DNA of 39,642 nt, from positions 1 through 39,642 of the forward strand of contig CAVIWF010000019.1 of NCBI GenBank assembly GCA_963646285.1, in the 5' to 3' direction. Position 1 is the stretch's first letter; every line of letters begins with the position of its first letter. The notes beneath the pieces are model-generated. The model was not told where the DNA came from. It saw only the letters and a list, made by a program, of their open reading frames with translations, and searched no databases. Of the stretch, positions 31,680 to 39,642 are shown piece by piece. A program made the position numbers and the translations under genes. The stretch is from CAKUFA01 sp963646285 (GTDB taxonomy: Bacteria > Bacillota > Clostridia > Christensenellales > Aristaeellaceae).

Positions 31680-33508
31680 TATGCCCTCACCTCCTCTGCT
31701 TTCGCCTGGTTCAATTCTTCTTCCAAGGCGTTTTGAATGTTGTTAATGCGCTGATACAAGCCCGGCACCCGGCACAGTTCCTCATGGGTACCCTGCTGGG
31801 TAATGCTGCCGTTTTCCAGCACCAGAATCAAGTCCGCCTGACTCAGGGTGGTAATGCGGTGGCTGATGATCAGGGTGGTCATGCCGGAAGACCGCTTTTG
31901 CAGTGCCGCACGAATCTGTGCATCCGTTTCCGTATCCACAGCAGACAGGGAATCGTCAAAGATGAGGATGTCATTATCCTTCAGCAGGGTTCTGGCAATG
32001 GCAATACGCTGCTTTTGTCCGCCGGACAGGGTAACGCCCCGCTCACCCACGATGGTATCATAGCCCTTGTCTGCGTGCTCGATGAAGTTCCGTGCGCTGG
32101 CCGTTTCCGCCGCACCGTTAATATCATCCATGGAGGCATCCCGAAGGGCAATGCCTACGTTATCCCGAATGGTTTTGCTGTACAGGAAAGGTTCCTGCAA
32201 AATCAGTCCCACATGGCTGCGAAGGTATTCCCGGTCAATCTCCTGCAGGGGCACGCCGCCAATGGTAATCTCGCCGCCGGTAGGCTCATAGAGCCGCTGC
32301 AGCAGGTACATCATGGTACTCTTGCCGCTGCCTGTGCCGCCCAGAATGGCCACCGTCTTCCCGGCGGGAATGGTGCAGGTAATATCATGAAGCACAGGAG
32401 TATCATCGTCCGCATAGTGGAAGGATACGTGATTGAACACAATGTCTCCATCCAGCGGAGGCTTTTTCGCATGGGGTTCTTCTGGCTCCGCTTCCTCGTG
32501 CAGGATGCCCTGAATGCGCTCCATAGCCACCAGACTCTTGCCGGCATCGCTAAGGGTACGCCCCAGCTGACGAATGGGGAACAGCAGCTGACTCACATAG
32601 TTGGTAAACACCACCAGCGTACCCACTGTGATTTCTCCCCGGCAGGCAAAGAGGATGCACACCAGCAGGGTGATAAAGGACTGGGTCATGCTCAGCATGT
32701 CGCCGCCGCTCCAGTACACTGCCAGCAGGTCATTCAGATGCTTGGACTTGGTAAAGTAATCGTGGTTCACCTTTTCGAACTTTTCCACTTCCCGCTCCTG
32801 CTGACCGAAGGCACGCACCACCCGTACGCCGGAAAGATTCTCCTGCAGCACGGCACTCATTTTGCCCTCTGCCTCATCAGCAAAGCGGAAGCCCTTATGC
32901 ACCTTGCGGAAGAACCACATGGCAAACCCGAACAGCAAGGGCACAAGAATCATGGAATACACGGTAAGAGTTACGTTTTTCCCCAGCATGATGGTCAAGG
33001 CAATGACCACCATGAGCACCGTGTTCACCACCTGCATGACCTGCACGGACAGGAAGCGGCGGATGGTATCCACATCGCTGGTACAGCGCTGGATCAGGTC
33101 GCCCGTTTCCGCCTTCACATGATAGGCGAAGGGCAGCCGCTGCAGGTGCTCATACAGGCTGGTGCGCAGCTTATAGGCAATGTTTTCGCTGGCCACGGCA
33201 GTCAGCCTGCCTTTCAGGTAGGTAAACAAGCCGTTGATCAGGTTCAGCGCCACCAATGCCACCGCCACAATCCACAGATTGTTGATTAGAAATGTCCGCC
33301 CGCCAAGGGCTTCAATCGGCGCTAAGATCCAGCTGGGCAGCGTAGAGGGTGCAGTGCCCAGCACGCTGTCAATGATTTCCGCCAGCATCAGCGGCGTAAT
33401 AAACCCGATGATGACGATCATCACCGTTGAAACCATGGCGCCGATGAAGCTGCCCATGTTTTCCCGAATCAGTGCCCACATGGCGGCAACCGGCTTTTGT
33501 TTCTTCAT
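31679..33508 (-). CDS. ABC exporter half-transporter with degenerate Walker B (BmrC/LmrC-like)
   Basis: A 609-residue half-transporter, TM domain at about 25-320 then the ATPase. Walker A is GGTGSGKST, the signature is canonical LSGGQKQ, but Walker B reads ILIFDDSLS, with Asp in place of the catalytic Glu; the H-loop is IISHRITT. This is the asymmetry known in heterodimeric exporters such as TM287/288, BmrCD and LmrCD. The ATG at 33508 has SD GGGAG; the longer ORF start at 33580 lies upstream of the leader terminator. A leader peptide and attenuator precede it (33537-33690). Confidence 0.92.
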   Translation of the reverse strand: MKKQKPVAAMWALIRENMGSFIGAMVSTVMIVIIGFITPLMLAEIIDSVLGTAPSTLPSWILAPIEALGGRTFLINNLWIVAVALVALNLINGLFTYLKGRLTAVASENIAYKLRTSLYEHLQRLPFAYHVKAETGDLIQRCTSDVDTIRRFLSVQVMQVVNTVLMVVIALTIMLGKNVTLTVYSMILVPLLFGFAMWFFRKVHKGFRFADEAEGKMSAVLQENLSGVRVVRAFGQQEREVEKFEKVNHDYFTKSKHLNDLLAVYWSGGDMLSMTQSFITLLVCILFACRGEITVGTLVVFTNYVSQLLFPIRQLGRTLSDAGKSLVAMERIQGILHEEAEPEEPHAKKPPLDGDIVFNHVSFHYADDDTPVLHDITCTIPAGKTVAILGGTGSGKSTMMYLLQRLYEPTGGEITIGGVPLQEIDREYLRSHVGLILQEPFLYSKTIRDNVGIALRDASMDDINGAAETASARNFIEHADKGYDTIVGERGVTLSGGQKQRIAIARTLLKDNDILIFDDSLSAVDTETDAQIRAALQKRSSGMTTLIISHRITTLSQADLILVLENGSITQQGTHEELCRVPGLYQRINNIQNALEEELNQAKAEEVRA

Positions 33509-33536
33509 AAACAACTCCCTTTCTCCCCAAATGCAC

Positions 33537-33566
33537 AAAAAAACACCGGACGCAATGCGACCGATG
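33537..33566 (-). terminator. Intrinsic terminator in the ABC exporter leader
   Basis: On the minus strand CATCGG-T-CGC (33566-33557) pairs with GCG-T-CCGGTG (33553-33544), ten pairs with one T-T mismatch and one T-G, loop ATT. Seven T follow at 33543-33537. It ends 28 bases before the exporter ATG, so it would cut transcription of the operon unless its left arm is taken by the antiterminator. Confidence 0.8.
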
Positions 33567-33685
33567 CTTCTGTTATCCATCTATGCAGGCGCACAAAAAT
33601 GCTCCTGCCTCAGAACAGGTCGGGTCGCAAGCGAGCATACAGATCAACCATTCCCAATGCATACAATACGAACACTTTGCGACCC
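33556..33685 (-). promoter_or_regulatory. Attenuator pairing segments A, B and C
   Basis: Segment A, GGGTCGCAA (33685-33677), overlaps the leader SD. Segment B, TTGCGACCC (33630-33622), is codons 16-18 of the leader ORF. Segment C, GGTCGCA (33562-33556), is in the left arm of the terminator. A:B is 9 bp perfect; B:C is 7 bp perfect and can extend past a one-base bulge. A:B leaves the terminator free; B:C blocks it. A further hairpin, GCAGG/CCTGC, lies at 33608-33585. Confidence 0.65.
33610..33675 (-). CDS. Leader peptide of the ABC exporter operon
   Basis: A 21-codon ORF starting GTG at 33675 with a full SD (AAGGAGG, 33690-33684) eight bases upstream. It begins MFVLYALGMV and ends YARLRPDLF before TGA. 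RNA from the consensus promoter starts about 33 bases before the GTG, so this is the first thing translated on the transcript. The hydrophobic start and the Arg-Leu-Arg near the end recall drug-sensing arrest peptides; the RLR motif resembles ErmDL-type macrolide arrest, but it lies over segment B. The role as a regulatory leader is inferred from position and pairing, not shown. Confidence 0.65.
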   Translation of the reverse strand: MFVLYALGMVDLYARLRPDLF

Positions 33686-33714
33686 TCCTTTCATTTTACT
33701 GACTAACAGCTGTC

Positions 33715-33743
33715 ATTATAACCATGACCGAAAGGGCTGTCAA
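33715..33743 (-). promoter_or_regulatory. Perfect consensus promoter of the ABC exporter leader
   Basis: On the minus strand TTGACA (33738-33743), a 17-bp spacer and TATAAT (33715-33720): both hexamers match the sigma-A consensus exactly. A promoter this strong ahead of an exporter implies that control acts after initiation. Leader RNA of about 200 bases precedes the exporter ATG. Confidence 0.9.
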
Positions 33744-33785
33744 TAGCGAATTTGCACCTTTTGCCGGCAGATGGTCATTTTTCCC

Positions 33786-33814
33786 TTGCCACAGGCACTT
33801 CTTTTGGCTATAAT
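33786..33814 (+). promoter_or_regulatory. Sigma-A promoter of the M18 aminopeptidase
   Basis: The -35 is TTGCCA (33786-33791), the spacer is 17 bp and the -10 is a perfect TATAAT (33809-33814). It lies back to back with the exporter leader promoter. RNA would start about 50 bases before the ATG at 33872. Confidence 0.8.
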
Positions 33815-33871
33815 CAATGCTGTAAATGCGCAGCTTTGCCATAACAAACTGCGGAAAGGATGGCAATTGCC

Positions 33872-35257
33872 ATGTATAAAAAGAATGCCTGGGAAGGCTA
33901 TAACGAAACTGCACTGGAGCAGGTGGAAGCGCTGAGCAAGCGCTATGTTTCTTTCCTGAACAATGGCAAAACAGAGCGGGAGTGTGTTGCTGAAGCCGTT
34001 CAGCTGGCGGAAGCAGCCGGATTCCGTGACCTGGAGCAAGTCATTGCCAAGGGCGAAAAGCTCAAAGCCGGCGACCGGGTGTACCGGGTGTGGATGAAGA
34101 AGGACATCATGCTTTTCATCATCGGCAAGGAGCCCATAAGCAAGGGCATGAACATTCTGGGTGCTCACATTGACTCTCCCCGTATTGACGTGAAGCAGAA
34201 TCCCCTGTACGAGGACGAAAACATTGCCTATCTGGATACCCACTACTACGGCGGCATTAAGAAGTACCAGTGGGTCACCCAGCCTTTGGCCCTCCACGGC
34301 GTGATCTGCAAGAAAGACGGCACGGTGGTAACGGTAGCCATCGGCGAGAAGGATGAGGATCCTGTCTTCTGCATTTCCGACCTGCTGATTCACCTTTCTG
34401 CCGACCAGATGGGCAAGCCCGCCAAGGACGTAATTGAAGGCGAAGCCCTGAACCTGATCGTTGGCGGCAAGCCCCTGAAGGACACGGAAAGCAATGCCGT
34501 GAAGGCCAACGTGCTGAAGATCCTTGCCGACACCTACGGTGTGGAAGAAGAGGATTTCATCTCTGCTGAGCTGGAAATCGTGCCTGCCGGAAAGGCTCGG
34601 GATCTGGGCTTTGACCGGAGCATGATTTTGGGCTACGGCCACGATGACCGTGTATGCGCCTTCCCCTCCATGGCTGCCCTGCTGGACTGGGAGGGTGTGC
34701 CGGAAGCCACGCTGTGCGCCGTGCTGACCGACAAGGAAGAAATCGGCAGTGTGGGTGCTACCGGCATGGCTGCCACCTATTTTGAAAACACGGTGGCCGA
34801 GCTGTACGACGTGGTGCATGGCTATGATGCCCTGGGCGTTATGCGCACGCTTCAAAACAGCCGGATGCTTTCCAGCGACGTCAGTGCAGGCTATGATCCC
34901 AACTTTGCCGGTGTGTTTGAGAAGAAGAACGCCGCCATTCTGGGTCAGGGCATTTGCTTCAACAAGTTCACCGGCTCCCGGGGCAAGTCCGGCTCTAACG
35001 ATGCCAATGCAGAATACATGGCTCAGGTGCGCAGCATCATGGACGGTGCTTCCGTTGCCTGGCAGACGGCTGAATTGGGCAAGGTGGATATTGGCGGCGG
35101 CGGAACCATTGCCTACATCTGCGCCAAGTATGGCATGAGCGTCATTGACAGCGGCATTGCAGTGCTGTCCATGCATGCGCCTTATGAAATCATCAGCAAG
35201 GCAGACCTGTACGAGGGCTACAAGTGCTATGTGGCTTTCCTGAAGGATGCAAAGTAA
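33872..35257 (+). CDS. M18-family metalloaminopeptidase
   Basis: A 461-residue cytosolic zinc aminopeptidase of the M18 (aspartyl aminopeptidase/LAP4) family, which removes N-terminal residues from peptides, often acidic ones. Metal-site motifs: NILGAHIDSPR (His and downstream Asp), LTDKEEIGSVGATG (Glu pair), GYGHDDRV and SMHAPYEIISKAD (C-terminal His). SGSNDANAEY is also family-typical. The ATG at 33872 has GGAAAGGA about ten bases upstream; the ATG at 33860 abuts that SD. It ends just before an 18-bp bidirectional terminator. Function is likely peptide recycling. Confidence 0.94.
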   Translation: MYKKNAWEGYNETALEQVEALSKRYVSFLNNGKTERECVAEAVQLAEAAGFRDLEQVIAKGEKLKAGDRVYRVWMKKDIMLFIIGKEPISKGMNILGAHIDSPRIDVKQNPLYEDENIAYLDTHYYGGIKKYQWVTQPLALHGVICKKDGTVVTVAIGEKDEDPVFCISDLLIHLSADQMGKPAKDVIEGEALNLIVGGKPLKDTESNAVKANVLKILADTYGVEEEDFISAELEIVPAGKARDLGFDRSMILGYGHDDRVCAFPSMAALLDWEGVPEATLCAVLTDKEEIGSVGATGMAATYFENTVAELYDVVHGYDALGVMRTLQNSRMLSSDVSAGYDPNFAGVFEKKNAAILGQGICFNKFTGSRGKSGSNDANAEYMAQVRSIMDGASVAWQTAELGKVDIGGGGTIAYICAKYGMSVIDSGIAVLSMHAPYEIISKADLYEGYKCYVAFLKDAK

Positions 35258-35269
35258 AATTCGCTAATA

Positions 35270-35319
35270 AAAGAAAGACCGTACCTGTCGAGTGCTTTGG
35301 GCAGGTACGGTCTTTCTTT
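35270..35319. terminator. Bidirectional terminator, 18-bp perfect stem
   Basis: AAAGAAAGACCGTACCTG (35270-35287) pairs perfectly with 35302-35319, loop of 14 bases. It separates the aminopeptidase (+) from the convergent activase operon (-); its right arm overlaps the stop codon of the minus-strand gene. Confidence 0.9.
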
Positions 35320-36556
35320 ATGTGGCATTTGCCAGCATCAGCTTCAATCGGTTTTCCTGATTGACCCGGCTGGCACCGGCATCATAATCAATAGCAACAA
35401 TATTCACGTTAGGATACTTCTCCTTGATGGGTTTCATCATGCCCTTGCCGCAGATATGGTTAGGCAGACAGCCGAAGGGCTGGGCACACACAATATTGGT
35501 GCAGCCAGAATGGGCAAGCTCCATCATTTCAGCCGTCAGGAGCCACCCTTCTCCCATCTTTACCGCAGGAGAAATGAACTCCTCTGCCATGGGCGGCACC
35601 TGCTCAAAGGGCGTCCATGGGCGAAACACTCCCTGCTCCTTCACCAAGGCAATGATGTCGTTTTTCTTGCCGCACAGGTACCGCCAAGCCATGTGAATCA
35701 CCGGCTGCAGCAAAGCCTTGCGGTGATAGATGCGATACTCCACCATGTTGTTGTATACCATGTAGAGCACAAAGTCCAGCAGACCCGGCATGGTGACTTC
35801 CGCCCCTTCCCCAATGAGGAAGTCTTCCAGATGGTTGTTGGCAAGGGGGGAATACTTCACAAAAATCTCCCCGACCACGCCCACCTGCACCGCCTTGCGC
35901 TGGGTACGGGGGATGGCTGCAAAGTCCTCAAGGATCTCACGGTAAAGCTGCTTCACATGACCGTAGCGGATTTTAGCGTTGCTGCCCAGTTCCTTCCCCA
36001 GCCGCTCCGTCCACCTGCGGCAGAGTGCTTCCGTATCCCCTGCATGGTTTTCGTAAGGAGCAACCTGCCCCTTCAGGCTCATGAGCAGGTCTCCGAAGAG
36101 CACCGCATAGGCCAGTCCGTGGAGGAAAGGCAGGGTCAGCCGAAATCCCGGATGCTTCTCCAGATTTGCAAAACTGAAGGAAATCACCGGCACAAAGCCC
36201 AACCCTGCACGCTCCAAAGCCTTGCGAATCAGGGAGATGTAATTGCTGGCACGGCAGCCGCCGCCGGTTTGAAACATGATGAGTGCCACTTTGTGCACAT
36301 CATACTTGCCGGAAAGCAGCGCATCCAAGAACTGCCCAATCACGCACACGGCAGGATAGCAGGCATCATTGTGGGTATACTTCAGTCCTGTTTCCACAAT
36401 CTTGGAGCCGCTGGTTTCCAGCAGCTCCATATGATAGCCATAGGTACTGGATACCTGCGCCACCAGCTGGAAGTGCATAGGCAGCATGTTGGGCACAAGG
36501 ATCGTATAATCCCGCTTCATTTCCTCCGTAAAAGGAATATAGGTATTATCATGCAT
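35318..36556 (-). CDS. Acyl-CoA dehydratase activase-related protein, C-terminal part (COG3581-like)
   Basis: A 412-residue protein that begins MHDNTYIPFTEEMKRDYTI. It matches the C-terminal segment of the large Clostridial 'acyl-CoA dehydratase activase / 2-hydroxyacyl-CoA dehydratase-like' proteins. Cysteines that could hold an Fe-S cluster sit in CYPAVC, FQTGGGCRASNY and CAQPFGCLPNHICGKG. The ATG at 36556 overlaps the stop of the upstream gene by 8 bases and has SD GGAGGAGG nine bases upstream, so it is an independently initiated, coupled gene rather than a broken tail. The substrate is unknown. Confidence 0.85.
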   Translation of the reverse strand: MHDNTYIPFTEEMKRDYTILVPNMLPMHFQLVAQVSSTYGYHMELLETSGSKIVETGLKYTHNDACYPAVCVIGQFLDALLSGKYDVHKVALIMFQTGGGCRASNYISLIRKALERAGLGFVPVISFSFANLEKHPGFRLTLPFLHGLAYAVLFGDLLMSLKGQVAPYENHAGDTEALCRRWTERLGKELGSNAKIRYGHVKQLYREILEDFAAIPRTQRKAVQVGVVGEIFVKYSPLANNHLEDFLIGEGAEVTMPGLLDFVLYMVYNNMVEYRIYHRKALLQPVIHMAWRYLCGKKNDIIALVKEQGVFRPWTPFEQVPPMAEEFISPAVKMGEGWLLTAEMMELAHSGCTNIVCAQPFGCLPNHICGKGMMKPIKEKYPNVNIVAIDYDAGASRVNQENRLKLMLANAT

Positions 36557-39488
36557 GCTGTTCCGCCTCCTCCAGTGCCCCCAACAGACTGCGGAGACGA
36601 ATCCGCACTGCGCCCAGGTTGGTAATTTCGTCAATTTTCAGCTGGGTATAATGCTTGCCTGCCTTTTCCATGATGGCACGCACCTCATCGGTGGTAATGG
36701 CATCAATGCCGCAGCCGAAGGAAACCAGCTGCACCAGCTCCACATCCTGATTGGCTGCTGCAAAGGCTGCTGCCCGGTACAACCGGGAATGGAACGTCCA
36801 CTGATCCAGTACCCGCACCTTCTGCACAGGTGCCAGCTCCGCCACGCTATCCTCCGTCACCACGGCAAAGCCGAGGCTGCCAGCCAGTTTGTCAATGCCG
36901 TGACCGATTTCCGGATCAATATGATAGGGTCGCCCTGCCAGAATCATGATGCGCTTGCCGCTTTTTCGAGCTTCTTCAATCACCCGACTGCCTTCCGCCT
37001 TGACGGCAGCATGATAGGCGGCATAGGCATCCAGTCCCTTTTGGGCTGCCCGGCGAACCTCGTGCTTGGTCAGGTTTCCATCCAGCTTTTTCAGCACAGG
37101 ATAAAGCCCCAGGGCGATGCTCCTTGCATTGTCGATGCGCACATAAGGGTTCATAAACTCTGCCTGCTTCAGTTGAGGCATGTTGCTGCCCAGCACTTCC
37201 CCATAATACGCCACCACAGGGCAGTTAAAGTGATTATCCCCCGCATGCTCGTCCACATTATAGGTCAGGGCAGGATAAAAGATATTGTGAATGCCCTCTT
37301 CCAGCAAGGTCAGCACATGACCGTGCATGATTTTTGCCGGGTAGCACACCGTATCAGAAGGGATGGTCAGCTGTCCCTTTTCGTAGGTTTTCCGGGTGGA
37401 AAGGCCGGAAAGATGCACCTCAAAGCCCAGCTCCGTCAGCATGGTATACCAAAGAGGTGCCAGCTCGTACATGCTCAATACCAGCGGAAGTCCAATCTTT
37501 CCCCGTTTTCCCTCCACAGGCACAAGCCCGGTCAGATAGTTCCGCTTGAACTGCTGCACATTGGGCAAGTCCTCTGTCTGCTTCAGCCCTGCACCCTTGG
37601 CACACTGGTTGCCGGAAATGTACTTTTCATTAGTACCGAAGCGATTCACCGTCAGGTGGCAATGGTTGGTACATCCGCCGCACACTGCCGCCGTGGCCGT
37701 GTGGGTGAACTGCTCCAGTGCTTCCAGGCTGAGGAGCTTGCTTTCCTGAAAGCGCATGGCGTACAGTGCCGCACCGTATGCCCCCATTAAGCCGGCAATG
37801 TTGGGGCGGATCACCTCTGCGCCCAGCTCCATTTCAAAGGCACGGAGCACCGCATCATTGTAGAAGGTTCCCCCCTGCACCACAATGTGCTCCCCCAACT
37901 CCTTGGGGGTGGATGCACGAATAACCTTATAAATGGCGTTTTTCACCACGCTGACGGACAGCCCGGCAGAAATATCTTCCACCGATGCGCCATCCTTCTG
38001 CGCCTGCTTCACGGAGGAATTCATGAACACTGTGCAGCGGGAACCAAGGTTCACCGGGGCGGCACTAAGCAGACCCATCTTGGCGAAATCCGCCACTTCG
38101 TACCCGGCACTCTTGGCAAAGGTTTCAATAAAGGAACCGCAGCCGGAGGAACAAGCCTCGTTAAGCATGATGCTGTCAATGGCACCGTTGCGGATGCGGA
38201 AGCACTTAATATCCTGTCCGCCAATGTCCAAGATAAAGTCCACATCCGGGCGGAAATGGCGAGCTGCTATGTAGTGCGCCATGGTTTCCACCAGACCTGC
38301 ATCCGCATGGAAGGCGTGGCAGATCAGCTCCTCCCCATAGCCGGTTACGGCGCAGCCGCAGATTGTCACCCGGTCAGCACACAGGTTCCGCAGCTTCAGC
38401 AGCTGTTCCCGTACCAGCGCCACAGGATTGCCCTTGTTAGAGGAATAATAGGAATAAAGGATGCTCTTGTCTTCCCCAATGAGGGTCAGCTTGGTGGTGG
38501 TGCTGCCGCAGTCAATACCCAGCCATGCCTTACCGCTGTACGCAGACAGGGGCTTTTCCGCCACAGCCGCCTGATTGTGCCGCCTGCAGAAAGCCAGATA
38601 ATCTTCCCTATTCTGAAACAGGGGCGGCAGACGGTTGGCAGCGTTTTCCTTGCCGCCGGTGCTCTTTTCCAGCTTGGACAGGAGGGTATCACAATCCATG
38701 GGTTCTGTCTTTTGGGACAGCAAAGCAGCCCCCAGTGCCACCGTGAACCGGTCATAGGTTGGAAAAACAGCCGTGCTCTCATCCAGCTTCAGTGTTTCCG
38801 TAAAGCGCCGACGAAGCCCCTTACAATAGTGGAGGGGGCCGCCCAGGAACATGACCTTGCCCTTGATTTCTCGCCCCTGAATCAGTCCGGTAATGGTCTG
38901 GTTCACCACTGCCTGATAAATGCTGGCAGCCACGTCGCTTTTGTTGGCGCCCTGATTTAGCAGGGGCTGAATGTCCGTTTTGGCAAACACGCCGCAGCGG
39001 GACGCAATGGGATAGATGCGATCTGCATGCTGGCTGGCTTCGTCCATTTCATCCACGGACATGTTCAGCAGCACCGCCATTTGGTCAATAAAAGCGCCCG
39101 TGCCCCCGGCACAGGTACCGTTCATTCGCTCGTCTACGCCGCCCTGGAAGAAGATCACCTTGGCATCCTCACCTCCAAGCTCGATCACCACCCCTGTATC
39201 CGGGGCAAGAGCACGGACGCAGGCTGCCGTGGCATACACTTCCTGGGCGAAGAAAATGCCTGCCCCCTGGGCTGCACCCAGCCCCGCCGAGCCGGAAATA
39301 GCCGCCGTGAAGGGCTGTTCTTTCAGCAAAGGCGCCATATCATGCAGCATGTTCATCAGCGTTTCTCGGATGCGGGAAAAATGCCGCTGGTACCGCTCAA
39401 AAATCACCTGTTCATTTTCCACCAGCACCAGCTTGGCGGTGGTGGAACCGATATCGATCCCCAGGGATCGGATCTGTTTCTCCATCAT
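36549..39488 (-). CDS. Acyl-CoA dehydratase activase with two BadF/HgdC ATPase domains
   Basis: A 979-residue protein. ATPase domain 1 (about 5-280) opens SLGIDIGSTTAKLVL and has the Fe-S-type cysteines of GTCAGGTGAFID and SRCGVFAKTD. Domain 2 (about 320-590) opens WLGIDCGSTTTKLTL and has EACSSGCGSFIE and SRCTVFMNS. A DUF2229 segment (about 645-880) and a tail with RPYHIDPEIGHGI and SFGCGIDAITTDEV complete it. HgdC-type activases inject electrons into 2-hydroxyacyl-CoA dehydratases using ATP and a [4Fe-4S] cluster; the physiological partner of this two-domain type is unknown. ATG 39488 has SD AAGGAG seven bases upstream. Confidence 0.92.
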   Translation of the reverse strand: MMEKQIRSLGIDIGSTTAKLVLVENEQVIFERYQRHFSRIRETLMNMLHDMAPLLKEQPFTAAISGSAGLGAAQGAGIFFAQEVYATAACVRALAPDTGVVIELGGEDAKVIFFQGGVDERMNGTCAGGTGAFIDQMAVLLNMSVDEMDEASQHADRIYPIASRCGVFAKTDIQPLLNQGANKSDVAASIYQAVVNQTITGLIQGREIKGKVMFLGGPLHYCKGLRRRFTETLKLDESTAVFPTYDRFTVALGAALLSQKTEPMDCDTLLSKLEKSTGGKENAANRLPPLFQNREDYLAFCRRHNQAAVAEKPLSAYSGKAWLGIDCGSTTTKLTLIGEDKSILYSYYSSNKGNPVALVREQLLKLRNLCADRVTICGCAVTGYGEELICHAFHADAGLVETMAHYIAARHFRPDVDFILDIGGQDIKCFRIRNGAIDSIMLNEACSSGCGSFIETFAKSAGYEVADFAKMGLLSAAPVNLGSRCTVFMNSSVKQAQKDGASVEDISAGLSVSVVKNAIYKVIRASTPKELGEHIVVQGGTFYNDAVLRAFEMELGAEVIRPNIAGLMGAYGAALYAMRFQESKLLSLEALEQFTHTATAAVCGGCTNHCHLTVNRFGTNEKYISGNQCAKGAGLKQTEDLPNVQQFKRNYLTGLVPVEGKRGKIGLPLVLSMYELAPLWYTMLTELGFEVHLSGLSTRKTYEKGQLTIPSDTVCYPAKIMHGHVLTLLEEGIHNIFYPALTYNVDEHAGDNHFNCPVVAYYGEVLGSNMPQLKQAEFMNPYVRIDNARSIALGLYPVLKKLDGNLTKHEVRRAAQKGLDAYAAYHAAVKAEGSRVIEEARKSGKRIMILAGRPYHIDPEIGHGIDKLAGSLGFAVVTEDSVAELAPVQKVRVLDQWTFHSRLYRAAAFAAANQDVELVQLVSFGCGIDAITTDEVRAIMEKAGKHYTQLKIDEITNLGAVRIRLRSLLGALEEAEQHA

Positions 39489-39642
39489 ATACCTACTCCT
39501 TACGACTTTCATTTTCGTGATTCTCCTGCAAATTCCTTCTGACAGAGAATGGATTTTGTCCAACAGAAAGGAGGGCCACATTGTGGCTTTCAGGGCATCG
39601 ACAAAGTGGCCTTGCCACTTTGTCGAGTTTTGCACTCACTCA
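39489..39642. other. Non-coding right edge with two inverted repeats
   Basis: No gene and no clear minus-strand promoter are seen. A 12-bp perfect stem TCGACAAAGTGG/CCACTTTGTCGA (39598-39609 and 39615-39626, loop CCTTG) is followed by GTTTTGC on the plus strand, and a smaller GCCAC-ATT-GTGGC lies at 39575-39587. The paired hairpins look like an intergenic repeat unit or a terminator of a gene beyond the window. Confidence 0.4.

Noticed and set aside
36549..36634. Frameshift as the cause of the split activase
   Set aside because: The downstream gene has its own well-spaced SD and ATG, so a coupled gene pair is the simpler reading, although an indel cannot be fully excluded from sequence alone.
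1..39642. Mobile elements, CRISPR arrays, rRNA or tRNA genes
   Set aside because: No transposase, integrase, direct-repeat array or RNA gene signature was found on either strand by reading.

Overview
The window is a gene-dense stretch of chromosome from a low-to-mid GC Gram-positive anaerobe of the class Clostridia. The evidence is strong AGGAGG ribosome binding sites, sigma-A promoters, frequent GTG/TTG starts, Firmicutes-type rpoD/trmK/nif3 synteny, an M18 aminopeptidase, a GH51 arabinofuranosidase and an oxygen-sensitive acyl-CoA dehydratase activase. A gut commensal is likely, but species cannot be told from this sequence. I see no rRNA, tRNA, CRISPR array, insertion sequence or prophage.

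Layout. 1-2640: a divergent pair, a cytidylate-kinase-like protein (-) and galE (+), then a small Cys-motif protein (+). 2656-10214 (-): a replication/transcription/translation cluster read as dgt, a 33-codon mini-ORF, dnaG, two tandem rpoD-type sigma genes, trmK, a Nif3-family gene and a coiled-coil zinc-ribbon gene. 10343-16280 (-): two family-2 glycosyltransferases, dnaE and a HAD hydrolase, with one promoter upstream and one terminator at the end. 16551-21271 (+): gntR/UTRA regulator, NYN-LOTUS protein, Lrp/AsnC regulator coupled to an aminotransferase, then a secreted CapA-like protein. 21333-22656 (-): birA and acpS. 22920-27325 (+): MoxR ATPase, DUF58 and transglutaminase operon. 27517-29775 (+): GH51 arabinofuranosidase and a small secreted protein. 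29847-33508 (-): a heterodimeric ABC exporter. 33872-35257 (+): M18 aminopeptidase. 35318-39488 (-): a two-piece acyl-CoA dehydratase activase system.

The most interesting element is the 5' leader of the ABC exporter (33537-33743, - strand). A perfect consensus promoter is followed by a 21-codon leader ORF with a strong SD. Next come three mutually exclusive pairing segments and an intrinsic terminator just ahead of the first exporter gene. This is the architecture of ribosome-mediated transcription attenuation, as known for bmrBCD in Bacillus subtilis, and the genes controlled encode the same class of degenerate-site heterodimeric multidrug exporter.

Other notable items are the tandem pair of primary-type sigma factors with near-identical promoter-reading helices, a bacterial NYN protein with two LOTUS domains, a split activase, and structured leaders ahead of capA and the MoxR operon. 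Coding starts were re-chosen from SD placement, promoter position and family alignment; several are GTG or TTG.
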